A stretch of DNA of 64,000 nucleotides, taken from assembly GCA_900074725.1 (NCBI GenBank), contig LT598455.1:249802-313801 (forward strand), given 5' to 3'. Shown here piece after piece: positions 19,608 to 27,611 of the stretch. The first letter of the stretch is position 1, and each line of letters begins with the position of its first letter. Under the pieces are notes generated by a model. The model was not told where the DNA came from and searched no databases. It saw only the letters and a program-made list of their open reading frames with translations. This DNA comes from Lachancea dasiensis (lineage: Eukaryota; Ascomycota; Saccharomycetes; Saccharomycetales; Saccharomycetaceae). The position numbers and the translations under genes were made by a program.

Positions 19608-20726
19608 TTAATCAGCTGCTTCAACAGCTGCCGAGTACGATAATTCATTGTCCTTCCTTACTTTGTCCATTAATTCCATGACAATTAGGGTGTAGCTGTG
19701 TGGTACTCTGCTGCTTTCGATCTTGCCATCGCGCAGGCAGCGGGCGCATTCGTCCGCTTCCCAAAACATACCCTTCCCCGGACTTGGAAGGTTAACCAAT
19801 TTTGGTGGCAGTAGTTTGGTCGTCATCTTGTCTTCTTCCTTCGTTCCGTCCGGATAGAGATTTATCTCAAACGAATCAGGGTGGAACGGTGGCCAATGAA
19901 CAGCAATATTGCCCTTCTCACCTTGAATCAAACAAACACGATCCGGATCCGTCTTGACCACCATATTGGTCGTGGCGACGGCCGCAACATGCGAGGCAGG
20001 GAATATCAAAGAGATATTGGTAGACTCATCCACGTTAGTCGTCTTAGTCTTTAACATTCCCGATGTGACAATGGGGAGCTGCCCTTCATTATCCGGGTCT
20101 TCAAAACAAGTTATAAATATCCATGTCAATGCATAAATACCCAGGTCGAGTAGCGCTCCTCCGCCTAAGTCGGGATTGAGCATTCGATGCGTCTCGGGAA
20201 GGTCGTTCAAACCAAAGGGTACAGAAGCATCTGCAAAAACCCGCTGCACCTTGCCCAAAATCTTTTCCTCAAACAAGAGCCGCTGGAGTTCGTACACCAA
20301 TGGGAAAAACCTCGTCCAGACCGCCTCCATCAGAAACAAATTTTTACTCTCAGCAAGCTCAAACAGTTTCTTGGCTTGGGTAGCGTTGATGGTAAACGGT
20401 TTTTCGCACAAGACTGGCTTGCCGTGTTCTAGAGCTAGCTTGGTGTTCGCATAATGGTAGGCATGAGGCGTAGCCACATAGATAATGTCAACGTCTGGAT
20501 CTGCCGCTAGCTCCTCATATGACCCATAGGGCTTAATCGTGGGTGGTCCATTAATTCGTTTAATAAATGAACGGGCTTTTTCGACTGAAGTGGACGAGGC
20601 GACAGCAGCGATTTCATGTTTAACATCGTGAACATTCCTCGTGTGAGGGTCGGTCAAAAGATCAACACTAAACTGTTCAGCAATGCCTCCGCATGCCAAT
20701 ATCCCCCATTTTACTGTGTAGACCAT
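19608..20726 (-). CDS. Gfo/Idh/MocA oxidoreductase, dihydrodiol / D-xylose dehydrogenase type
   Basis: NAD(P)-dependent oxidoreductase resembling dimeric dihydrodiol dehydrogenase and fungal NADP D-xylose dehydrogenases. The 372 residues start with a Rossmann fold (WGILACGGIAEQF). The family EKP motif sits in KPVLCEKPFTINATQAKKLF, followed by LMEAVWTRFFPLVYEL, characteristic of this subgroup. The C-terminal Gfo/Idh sheet domain has GGGALLDLGIYAL. True substrate cannot be told from sequence; a pentose, an aldose or a dicarbonyl are all possible. ATG at 20724-20726. It lies between RPS3 and SHR3, where S. cerevisiae has no such gene, so it is either lost there or gained here. Confidence 0.85.
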   Translation of the reverse strand: MVYTVKWGILACGGIAEQFSVDLLTDPHTRNVHDVKHEIAAVASSTSVEKARSFIKRINGPPTIKPYGSYEELAADPDVDIIYVATPHAYHYANTKLALEHGKPVLCEKPFTINATQAKKLFELAESKNLFLMEAVWTRFFPLVYELQRLLFEEKILGKVQRVFADASVPFGLNDLPETHRMLNPDLGGGALLDLGIYALTWIFITCFEDPDNEGQLPIVTSGMLKTKTTNVDESTNISLIFPASHVAAVATTNMVVKTDPDRVCLIQGEKGNIAVHWPPFHPDSFEINLYPDGTKEEDKMTTKLLPPKLVNLPSPGKGMFWEADECARCLRDGKIESSRVPHSYTLIVMELMDKVRKDNELSYSAAVEAAD

Positions 20727-22183
20727 CTGGAAAGGTGACTGCTGTTTCCACTGTCCCCTAAAGGAGTGGCTGGCGCCAGAGCTCGCTTTTTGTTATTATA
20801 TACGCCAAGAGAGCTAGAGATATCTCTTAAGAAGTGTAAGCACTCGTTACCGTCATTAGTAATCCAATTGGGGTAATAATTCGGTCTTGCTCTAATGAGC
20901 GGGAACGATGGATACTTTCAAGGCGAACTTCGCAATCCTTGGGCCTCCAGAACTTCACCTGGTGTGCGTCAGAGTAGAAAATAGTCCCCACAGTAGCATG
21001 AGGTATTTCCGAATTCTTTTGACCGCATTGAGATCTGCAAGGACGAAGAATCTCCTTCTGTTATCCTTCCCGGTGTCCCCCAGAGGCGATACCGATGACC
21101 TCCAGCATACTGATTAACACAATAATTATATCAGATGACGATCAACAATAATCAAGACTCTTGTTTGCCAGCACTAAGCTGATAACGTTCGGGTTTTGCC
21201 AAATCGGTGCACTAGCCGCAGTGTCACAGAAAAGATGGTGCTTAGGCAAGAAGTTGAGTGGCCGAGTCCATCTCAGTAAACTATTAAAAAAGAAAGGATA
21301 CAGACACTAACGATTGATTGTTTAGGAATTCAGAATTTGGCACAACCGCAAGAATTTGTTGCTTGTGCGAGCATGAGATATGGTTTGCTTTTCTCATGTC
21401 CTTTCAAGCTTGGTGTGGGCTCGCACTGTGGTAATCCGTACACAGGGTTATTCATTAATCTGCGCATCCCAGACCAAAGTCAAGCAGAAATGCGAAGCCT
21501 GAATCTAGGTTGAGCCAGGTGCTCGATATTGATGCCAAATGTTTTGCCGTCTAGGGTGTCAGTCACTACACTTGTTTGTTACCTTGAGAACGCTTTTACA
21601 AAAGCCAAAATACGAGTAGCCGAACAAATAAAACAAGCTATCCAAAACTCGACAGAAAAAAAACGGAGTCGCTACTAGTTTTTGCACCAGTGCTCTATGT
21701 TTCATAATGAAGTAATATGTACGGTTCACACCCGGATCTAGAGTGTTACACTAAGTGCTAGCATACTGCGGTGTCATTATTTTAGCCACAGTTTACAGAT
21801 GCTGGATAGGATACTCAGTCCGGGAATTAGTTTTTGCAATGAGCTATCGTAAGTCAGAGTCCACAATTGCTGGGTTTAGCACTAATTATGCGTGCCAGCT
21901 CTACATCTGACGCTAAAAGGCTATGTACAAGGCCCTAGATCAGGGCCCCATACCTTCCAGCCAGAATAATTTACTCCACCTTTAAAAACATAAGTTCAAC
22001 ATCTGTCAGCCTCAAAGGACAGCCTGAGGTTTAAAGCGAGAACTGTCACTAGTGCCCGCGACAGTATCCATTTTACTATTTTTGTTGTCAATAAATACGG
22101 TCAAATTTGGGTTAAACCCTCCACAAAATCAGACTAGTAGAGTAGTCAATCGGCAAAACACTATCAATAAGATATCAATATCC
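20727..22183. other. Long divergent spacer between the oxidoreductase and SHR3
   Basis: About 1.46 kb shared by two divergent promoters. It contains a 12-bp palindrome AGAGATATCTCT at 20816-20827. Open frames here are short and lack ATG or recognisable domains. A sequence resembling the centromere CDEIII core near 21004 is rejected elsewhere. The SHR3 frame is open upstream of its ATG from about 22052, but without conserved residues. Confidence 0.45.
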
Positions 22184-22783
22184 ATGTTGTCTTACAAGGA
22201 ATTATGTACCATTGGTACAGGACTCATTCTCGCAGCTAGTTCGTTCATTTTTGGAGTTTTCTACGCGAATCAAGCTTATGACTATCATATCTTGTTCAAC
22301 CCTCGGGTTGGCCAAACAGATTTTGACAACAGTCTTCACCACTACCAATTGTTGTCTCAAACTCCGCTTCCAATCTTCGGGGGCTTGGTCTTCGTCGCAT
22401 CTGTGGGTCTTATCGGATGCTTGATCAGAATTTTTAAGCCAAACCCAGACTTGCAGGCATTTGAATACGCCACCTTGGTTATGTATGTGGTCGGTATCTG
22501 CCTTTTCGTCACCAACATCAAGACTGGTGTCGACTCATCCGTCTCTGGTAATTGGGGGGAGGTTACTCAAAATCAAGGTTTAGCTGTTATCGCCTCTTCT
22601 AACATTCTTCTGTTGGTGGTGTTCCTCGGTGTTATTGTCCTGCAGGCCGGATTGTGGTATTCTAACTGGGAATTTCAGCAGAGACTGCAAAAGTTCTACG
22701 CCGAAGAAAAGGCAGCGGCAGCTGCTGCCACTACCGCCACCTCGAGCGAACCCAAGCCTAAAGAAAGCAAGAAGCAGAAGTAA
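22184..22783 (+). CDS. SHR3: ER chaperone for amino-acid permeases Shr3
   Basis: ER membrane chaperone that folds and packages amino-acid permeases into COPII vesicles. The ATG at 22184 ([15 protein letters not shown]) aligns with the S. cerevisiae start, so I reject the 44-codon open extension upstream. The 199-residue product has four hydrophobic segments and family-conserved blocks [38 protein letters not shown] and [13 protein letters not shown]. The charged tail ends KKQK, a dilysine ER-retrieval signal. In S. cerevisiae SHR3 is YDL212W; its place here between chromosome-XIV-type genes is part of the evidence for an unduplicated genome. Confidence 0.96.
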   Translation: MLSYKELCTIGTGLILAASSFIFGVFYANQAYDYHILFNPRVGQTDFDNSLHHYQLLSQTPLPIFGGLVFVASVGLIGCLIRIFKPNPDLQAFEYATLVMYVVGICLFVTNIKTGVDSSVSGNWGEVTQNQGLAVIASSNILLLVVFLGVIVLQAGLWYSNWEFQQRLQKFYAEEKAAAAAATTATSSEPKPKESKKQK

Positions 22784-22899
22784 ACAGACTTTTATGGCAA
22801 GGCCGCCTCCTCGATCAAGCTCCCACTACTTCAGTAACTAATGTGTATTTGTGCAGTATGCCGAGTTGTTTATTCTATGTACACGAATTACAATGTTGT

Positions 22900-23826
22900 T
22901 CACCACTTGTAAACACCTCCCATGGCGCCTCTAACAGGCTGGTCCCGCAATTGAACCCAAGGTTTCCTCATATCCTGTTTCAGCTGCTGCTCATATGCAA
23001 GACGGCGCTGCGTGACGTCCTTCGTCTTCAGAATACACCTGACATGCACATAGGGATGCGTAATGACACCATTTCTGCCTCTGGCCTTGATGTCAATTCT
23101 TTTTTGCCAGTACCCGTCACTACCAGTCCAAAGCTGAGCAATGTATAGGTTATCAGGTTGAAGTCCCAGCTTCTCCGCGTCCTGTAAACCACGCGTCAAG
23201 ACCTCAGCAACGTCCCGGGCAATTTTTTTGTCGGAAAAGTGACATTGCGAGAGTGCCTTTTTAACGTCCATCCCACCCAAGAGTCGCAGCAGTTGAGTGG
23301 CTTTCTTCATGGATGACTTGATTCTGTAGGATTTCACATAAACACTAGGTTCAAGGGCTTCCACTTCCTCGCGAGTTAATTTCAGTTTGTACTTCAGTTT
23401 CTGACCGCTTTCCTCTGCCAACGTTACGATGGAGTCCTTTTTGTAAAAACCGCCATTCATTCTGCAGTTTTCCTCATAGATACGTCTCTTCAATGGCGAT
23501 AGAAGCAGTTCTGGAGCTAACGCGGAAGGTCTTGATTTGTTGATGAAAGATTGCAGTAGCTTATCATTGGCCACTGTTACCGTCTTTTTTGGGTCTGTAG
23601 CTTCCTGTTCTGCAGCACTGGAGGCCGCCGTGAGTCTGTTGGAGATTTTTTGCGGATCATCTGCTGGATCTTCCACACCTTGTGTAATGGATCCAAATAG
23701 TGACGATGAGTTGCTTGAATTTTCATTTCTCGCCACTAGCACCGTCTGGAATCCTCTCTTGAATCCCAATGTTGGAATCAAACGCAAATGGCGCAGAGCA
23801 GAAGCTGAGTTCATCATACACGCCAT
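22900..23826 (-). CDS. MRPL22: Mitochondrial large-subunit ribosomal protein uL22m (Mrpl22)
   Basis: Mitochondrial ribosomal protein lining the peptide exit tunnel. I use the ATG at 23824-23826 ([18 protein letters not shown]), giving 308 residues (S. cerevisiae 309); the frame is open five codons further without another ATG. A basic N-terminal presequence is followed by a linker. The uL22 fold covers about the C-terminal 160 residues, with [42 protein letters not shown] and the beta-hairpin [19 protein letters not shown]. Convergent with SHR3. An RRPE element lies 56 bases upstream. Confidence 0.95.
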   Translation of the reverse strand: MACMMNSASALRHLRLIPTLGFKRGFQTVLVARNENSSNSSSLFGSITQGVEDPADDPQKISNRLTAASSAAEQEATDPKKTVTVANDKLLQSFINKSRPSALAPELLLSPLKRRIYEENCRMNGGFYKKDSIVTLAEESGQKLKYKLKLTREEVEALEPSVYVKSYRIKSSMKKATQLLRLLGGMDVKKALSQCHFSDKKIARDVAEVLTRGLQDAEKLGLQPDNLYIAQLWTGSDGYWQKRIDIKARGRNGVITHPYVHVRCILKTKDVTQRRLAYEQQLKQDMRKPWVQLRDQPVRGAMGGVYKW

Positions 23827-24497
23827 GCCACACCAACACAATTGCCTTTTCGAAGGTTCATCTTTTTAACTTTTAATCTTCAAAAATTTTTCAATTTAGC
23901 TAGGACGTCAGCATAGAACGTCAGCACCATCCACCATCAATTAAAATGAAATACTTTCGTTAGCGAACAGGCCAAGTGGCAAACATCTTTTCATAGAGTG
24001 AGCACAAAACTGCCTAATATTAAAGCTTATATAAACCGGCTTTTCATATAGACTATCTTGGTGGAGGGCCCAGCGAATTAGCATTGTGTGTTATCTTGTT
24101 AACCTTACGTCCTCCTAGCTTAGCATGCTGGGACGGCATTGGGACTTTCATTCTCGATATAAGGCTAAAGTTCAATATAACATTTATATAAATACAAGTC
24201 CTGTATGTAGCTGATAAATAAACTGTAGGACCATGAATTTTGATTATTGTCAAACTTTGATTTAGTGTCACTCACGTTTAAACGCACCTTGTCTTAAAGT
24301 AGTCAGAGCGAACAGCAAAGTCAAAAGTCGTAAAATAGAAAGAGCATCAGAAGAGAACGTAGGCAGTTTTCAAAATTTCATCGCTCGTCAACAGCAAATG
24401 CATCCTGCCATACAGTAGAAGTGATGGACAGCTGAAAGGCCGGACAAGTAATACTCTACGCTAATCTTCTATCCTGTGGAGTGACCAGTTTTCGTCG
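23827..24497. other. Spacer between TDA7 tail and MRPL22 promoter
   Basis: About 670 bases. The right-hand genes point left, so this holds the MRPL22 promoter at low coordinates and the 3' flank of TDA7 at high coordinates. It includes the RRPE described separately. No open frame of interest. Confidence 0.5.
23882..23893 (-). promoter_or_regulatory. RRPE element upstream of MRPL22
   Basis: AAAAATTTTTCA, read on the minus strand as TGAAAAATTTTT, is a full match to the RRPE consensus 56 bases before the MRPL22 ATG. Coupling of mitochondrial ribosomal genes to this AATTTT motif is a known feature of yeasts outside the post-duplication clade, where it was largely lost. Confidence 0.65.
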
Positions 24498-25625
24498 TCA
24501 AAGAAGTTCACGCAAAAAGCTTTGAGTGCTCCTGGTGGCACCCGCTGGCCGGGGTATTTGAATAGATGAAGTGGAGTCCGAAATAGCTTCGGAAGAAGAG
24601 GAAGTCGAGGAGGAGCTGTCTGCGCTAGTATACGAAAACGTTGAATGCAATGGAAGATCGTGTGTCAGTATTGGCGGAGGGACTGGTAGGCTTTTTTGGA
24701 TATTAGGGCCTTCTTGAAAAGGATCACTCTGAGACGCTTGTCGTGCAGCTACAGAGTTATTAACAGCAGGGATATCGGACCTGTCGCCACCCCTATGCCA
24801 CTGAGGGATTTTCCCCCTGAATGATCGCCCGAAAGATCGGTATTTGTTTTTCATAAACACTTCATCTTCATCGGAAGACCGTCGTACAATGTAATTGTTA
24901 CTCTCATCTGCAGGAGGGGCCAGAGGGTGATCAAGCCTGCATCCAATGTCATGACTAAAGCTCTTATCTAACGAGCTTTGGTGCTTCCTCCGTCGTCTTA
25001 TTAAAAATAGCCATATGAATAGAATTGCCAGCAAAAAACCCCCTACGCTACCCACCACGCTTGCGATAATCGTGTTACGATGGTGCTTTGAGACTGACCC
25101 AGTGAAAGAGCCAGAATCTAGAGTCCCGCCAAGCCAACGATGATAAAATGCCACATCTGTTGTTACTACCGAAGTGGGGGCAGAAAACGTAGAAGCAGCT
25201 TGTGTGCCAATCACCGTAACCCTTGAGAGCTCTGTACTGAATGTTGTGGACGAGTCAGTTATGACATAGCTCCTGCTGTAGCTCATAACAGTGTGACCTG
25301 AATCGACACTCAGTGAAATTGGCGAGGGCGTCCCGCTGGCAGTAGTAGTAGTAGAAGAAGTAATGTGCGCGCTGCTAGTGCTTGAGGACAGTGTACCAGA
25401 ATGGCTTATTGCAGTTGTACTGGTTTTCACCGGTATCGTGGTAGTATCAGTACTATTTTCTGTCGATGTCACATCGGTCGTTATCCTCCGTTGGGAGGTT
25501 TGCAGCGAACTAGTGACGTATGAGTTAGAGTTTTTACTCTCAGCAGATTTTGAGGCCGACCAAATAGGTACTGAGGTAGAAAACTGTAGTTGGGACCGGT
25601 ATGTTATTCTCGTAGCGTTAAACAT
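24498..25625 (-). CDS. TDA7: Single-pass Ser/Thr-rich membrane protein, Tda7 family
   Basis: Member of the Tda7/YDL211C family of vacuolar or cell-surface proteins of unknown function. I start at the ATG at 25623-25625 (MFNATRITY), giving 375 residues, near YDL211C (372) and shorter than Tda7 (636); the open frame above it has no ATG. The N-terminal half is Ser/Thr-rich, likely O-glycosylated. One transmembrane helix (TIIASVVGSVGGFLLAILFI, then WLFLIRRRRK) is followed by a cytosolic tail with YRSFGRSFRGKIPQWHRGG and a Ser run. Position between MRPL22 and NOP13 equals YNL176C in S. cerevisiae and supports the assignment more than sequence does. Confidence 0.8.
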   Translation of the reverse strand: MFNATRITYRSQLQFSTSVPIWSASKSAESKNSNSYVTSSLQTSQRRITTDVTSTENSTDTTTIPVKTSTTAISHSGTLSSSTSSAHITSSTTTTASGTPSPISLSVDSGHTVMSYSRSYVITDSSTTFSTELSRVTVIGTQAASTFSAPTSVVTTDVAFYHRWLGGTLDSGSFTGSVSKHHRNTIIASVVGSVGGFLLAILFIWLFLIRRRRKHQSSLDKSFSHDIGCRLDHPLAPPADESNNYIVRRSSDEDEVFMKNKYRSFGRSFRGKIPQWHRGGDRSDIPAVNNSVAARQASQSDPFQEGPNIQKSLPVPPPILTHDLPLHSTFSYTSADSSSSTSSSSEAISDSTSSIQIPRPAGATRSTQSFLRELL

Positions 25626-26002
25626 AGTGCGTGGTCCTGGAACTTTCTTCTCCAAGCGCTCAAACCACCAAAGAGCTTTAAGAACCCGCTTAAAGCTCAA
25701 GGGAGTACTCACAGCTAGTCAAAGAACTATTACCAGCCTTCGGAATGCAATCAGCGTATCAAGTTCAGAGAGAACTGCTTTTTTCTGTTCGTTGGCCAAC
25801 TTGCAGGAATATCTCGAGATGAGCGCTCGGATCTGGAAATTAATCCCGGAGAAATCACTTTCTTCCAAACGGACATTTATAGGAGGTACGAAGTGAGATC
25901 AATGGATAATTGTGACGGAAAGCCATTGCTATTGATATGGCTGGAATCGAAGATCTACTGAAGTTACTAATGTACATTGAGTGCAACTATTATATGGGTG
26001 CC
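25626..26002. other. TDA7 promoter spacer
   Basis: About 380 bases between the TDA7 start and the NOP13 stop, presumably the TDA7 promoter. The TDA7 frame stays open to about 25712 but without ATG. Nothing else seen. Confidence 0.5.
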
Positions 26003-27190
26003 TTAAAATGTCGTCTTTTTACCTTGAGATGTGACAATTGCTGCCGATGCCCTTTGAGCACCTGCAAGAGCGACACTACTTTTGAGACGATTGTTCTTGT
26101 CTTTGTACGAAGATTCGCGAACTTTTTTGGTTGGTTTTCTCTCTCTAACTGGCAGGGCTGAGACAGACGGGGCGTTCTCCCGCAACGAGGGCTCCGTAGG
26201 GCGAGGGGAGGACGCAGAAGGCTCTCTTCTCTTCACCTGACGCTTGCTCCTGTCTTCTCCAAATTCCATTCTGAGGGGTCTTCCTGCAATTTTACGGCAG
26301 CTCTTGTCTTTAAGAGCAGCCGTGGGCCCTTCCTCATTTTTGAAGTCCACGAAAGCAAAGCCTTTGCACTTCCCAGTATCCTGGAAAGTTGCCATTCTTA
26401 TCTTTACTATTTCGCCGCAGTGTTGGAAATGTTTCTTCAATAACTCATCTGTAGTGTCAAAAGACAAATTTCCCACAAAAAGGATACGTGAAGGGGGATT
26501 CTTAGACAGCGAAATCAAATCATGTTTGTCTGGGCGCCCTTCGAACGATTGAGAGCTTTTGATCAACATATTTCTACCATTGAGGTGTGACTCACTGAGG
26601 GCGATTACAGCTTCCATTTGCTTCTGCGTGCGGAAGTTCATGTGTGCGAAACCTTTGTTCTTTATTTGCTTGCCGTCATTCTTCGCCAAAGGAAGATTCA
26701 CTCTAAGAATATCCTCCTGCTGAACTTGAGCGTCTTCGTCCTCCAACTCTCGCGTTTTAGCAATAAAAAATCTGCACAGGTCCTCCTTTGAGGTGTCAAA
26801 TGCTAAATTCCCGATCCACACACCGAATTTCTTGTCTTTTTTGGCAGTAGAGTCTGTTTTGCTCGAAGATTCATTATCCTCTGGGAGTGGGGTCCCCTCT
26901 TTAGAATTCTGAGGTTTTCCCGCAACTTCATCCTTGTATTCCTTGATGGAAGAAGGATCTAGGTTGAATTTTTCGTTCAACTCTTCCAAAGTGGTCTTTC
27001 CTCTTCTGAGCAGTCTCTTTTGCTTCTTAGATAGAGGTACTGTTTGGTTCAAATCAATTTCGATTTCGTCTTCAGCCTTTCTTTTTTTTGTCTGATCTTT
27101 CAACGCATCTTGAATCTTTTGATCGTCGACATTTGTGGTATTATCGGCGTTTGTCGTGTGGTCAGATGTAGATTTTTCCTCTCTGGACAT
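26003..27190 (-). CDS. NOP13: Nucleolar RRM protein Nop13
   Basis: RNA-binding protein of nucleolus and nucleoplasm found in pre-ribosomal complexes. The 395 residues (S. cerevisiae 403) have a charged N-terminal region with KKQKRLLRRGKTTLEELNEKF. Two RRMs follow: the first with FGVWIGNLAFDTSKEDLCRF and KGFAHMNF, the second with RILFVGNLSFDTTDELLKKH and KGFAFVDFKNEEG. A basic tail with KRQVKRREPSASSPRP ends the protein. ATG at 27188-27190. A perfect RRPE and a PAC element sit just upstream. MDG1 follows in the same orientation, as in S. cerevisiae. Confidence 0.95.
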   Translation of the reverse strand: MSREEKSTSDHTTNADNTTNVDDQKIQDALKDQTKKRKAEDEIEIDLNQTVPLSKKQKRLLRRGKTTLEELNEKFNLDPSSIKEYKDEVAGKPQNSKEGTPLPEDNESSSKTDSTAKKDKKFGVWIGNLAFDTSKEDLCRFFIAKTRELEDEDAQVQQEDILRVNLPLAKNDGKQIKNKGFAHMNFRTQKQMEAVIALSESHLNGRNMLIKSSQSFEGRPDKHDLISLSKNPPSRILFVGNLSFDTTDELLKKHFQHCGEIVKIRMATFQDTGKCKGFAFVDFKNEEGPTAALKDKSCRKIAGRPLRMEFGEDRSKRQVKRREPSASSPRPTEPSLRENAPSVSALPVRERKPTKKVRESSYKDKNNRLKSSVALAGAQRASAAIVTSQGKKTTF

Positions 27191-27611
27191 AATGTCGATA
27201 TTGAGCGACTGTTTGTATGCTATGGCTACAACTCATCCCATCTCATCGCTTCTCACCTCATCTCTCATCTTCAAAATTTTTCAATAAAGCAGTGATCATC
27301 GTAGATATATGACAGGTAAGTATAAAGTGAGCTCTGGCGTACTTATGAGGTGTGATCAACCTAAATATCCGCCATTCATATAAGCACAACTAACTTAGAA
27401 GATCAGGATGAACTTCGTAAGGTTCGTTTGGTTAGATCTTAAATTACAAATCTCTTATTAATGATTACAAACCCGCATTATTGTAGCAGAATGGAGTGTA
27501 GTGTTCAGTCAGTGCGTCGGAGTGTTAAACGTCTGGGTATACGGAGGGGGGAGAGGTAGATTAATTACTAGAAATCGGACGTGGTGTTCGTAACAGTATC
27601 TGCGGTTAGGC
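27191..27611. other. NOP13 promoter spacer
   Basis: About 420 bases between the NOP13 start and MDG1 stop, with PAC and RRPE close to NOP13. Otherwise no feature seen. Confidence 0.5.
27241..27283 (-). promoter_or_regulatory. PAC and RRPE elements upstream of NOP13
   Basis: TCTCATCGCT at 27241-27250 is PAC (AGCGATGAGA on the minus strand). AAAATTTTTCA at 27273-27283 is RRPE (TGAAAAATTTT). They lie 50-95 bases upstream of the NOP13 start, the expected place for a ribosome-biogenesis gene. Confidence 0.8.

Noticed and set aside
21004-21014. TATTTCCGAA resembling the centromere CDEIII core
   Set aside because: No CDEI box and no AT-rich CDEII stretch beside it; flanking sequence is of normal composition.
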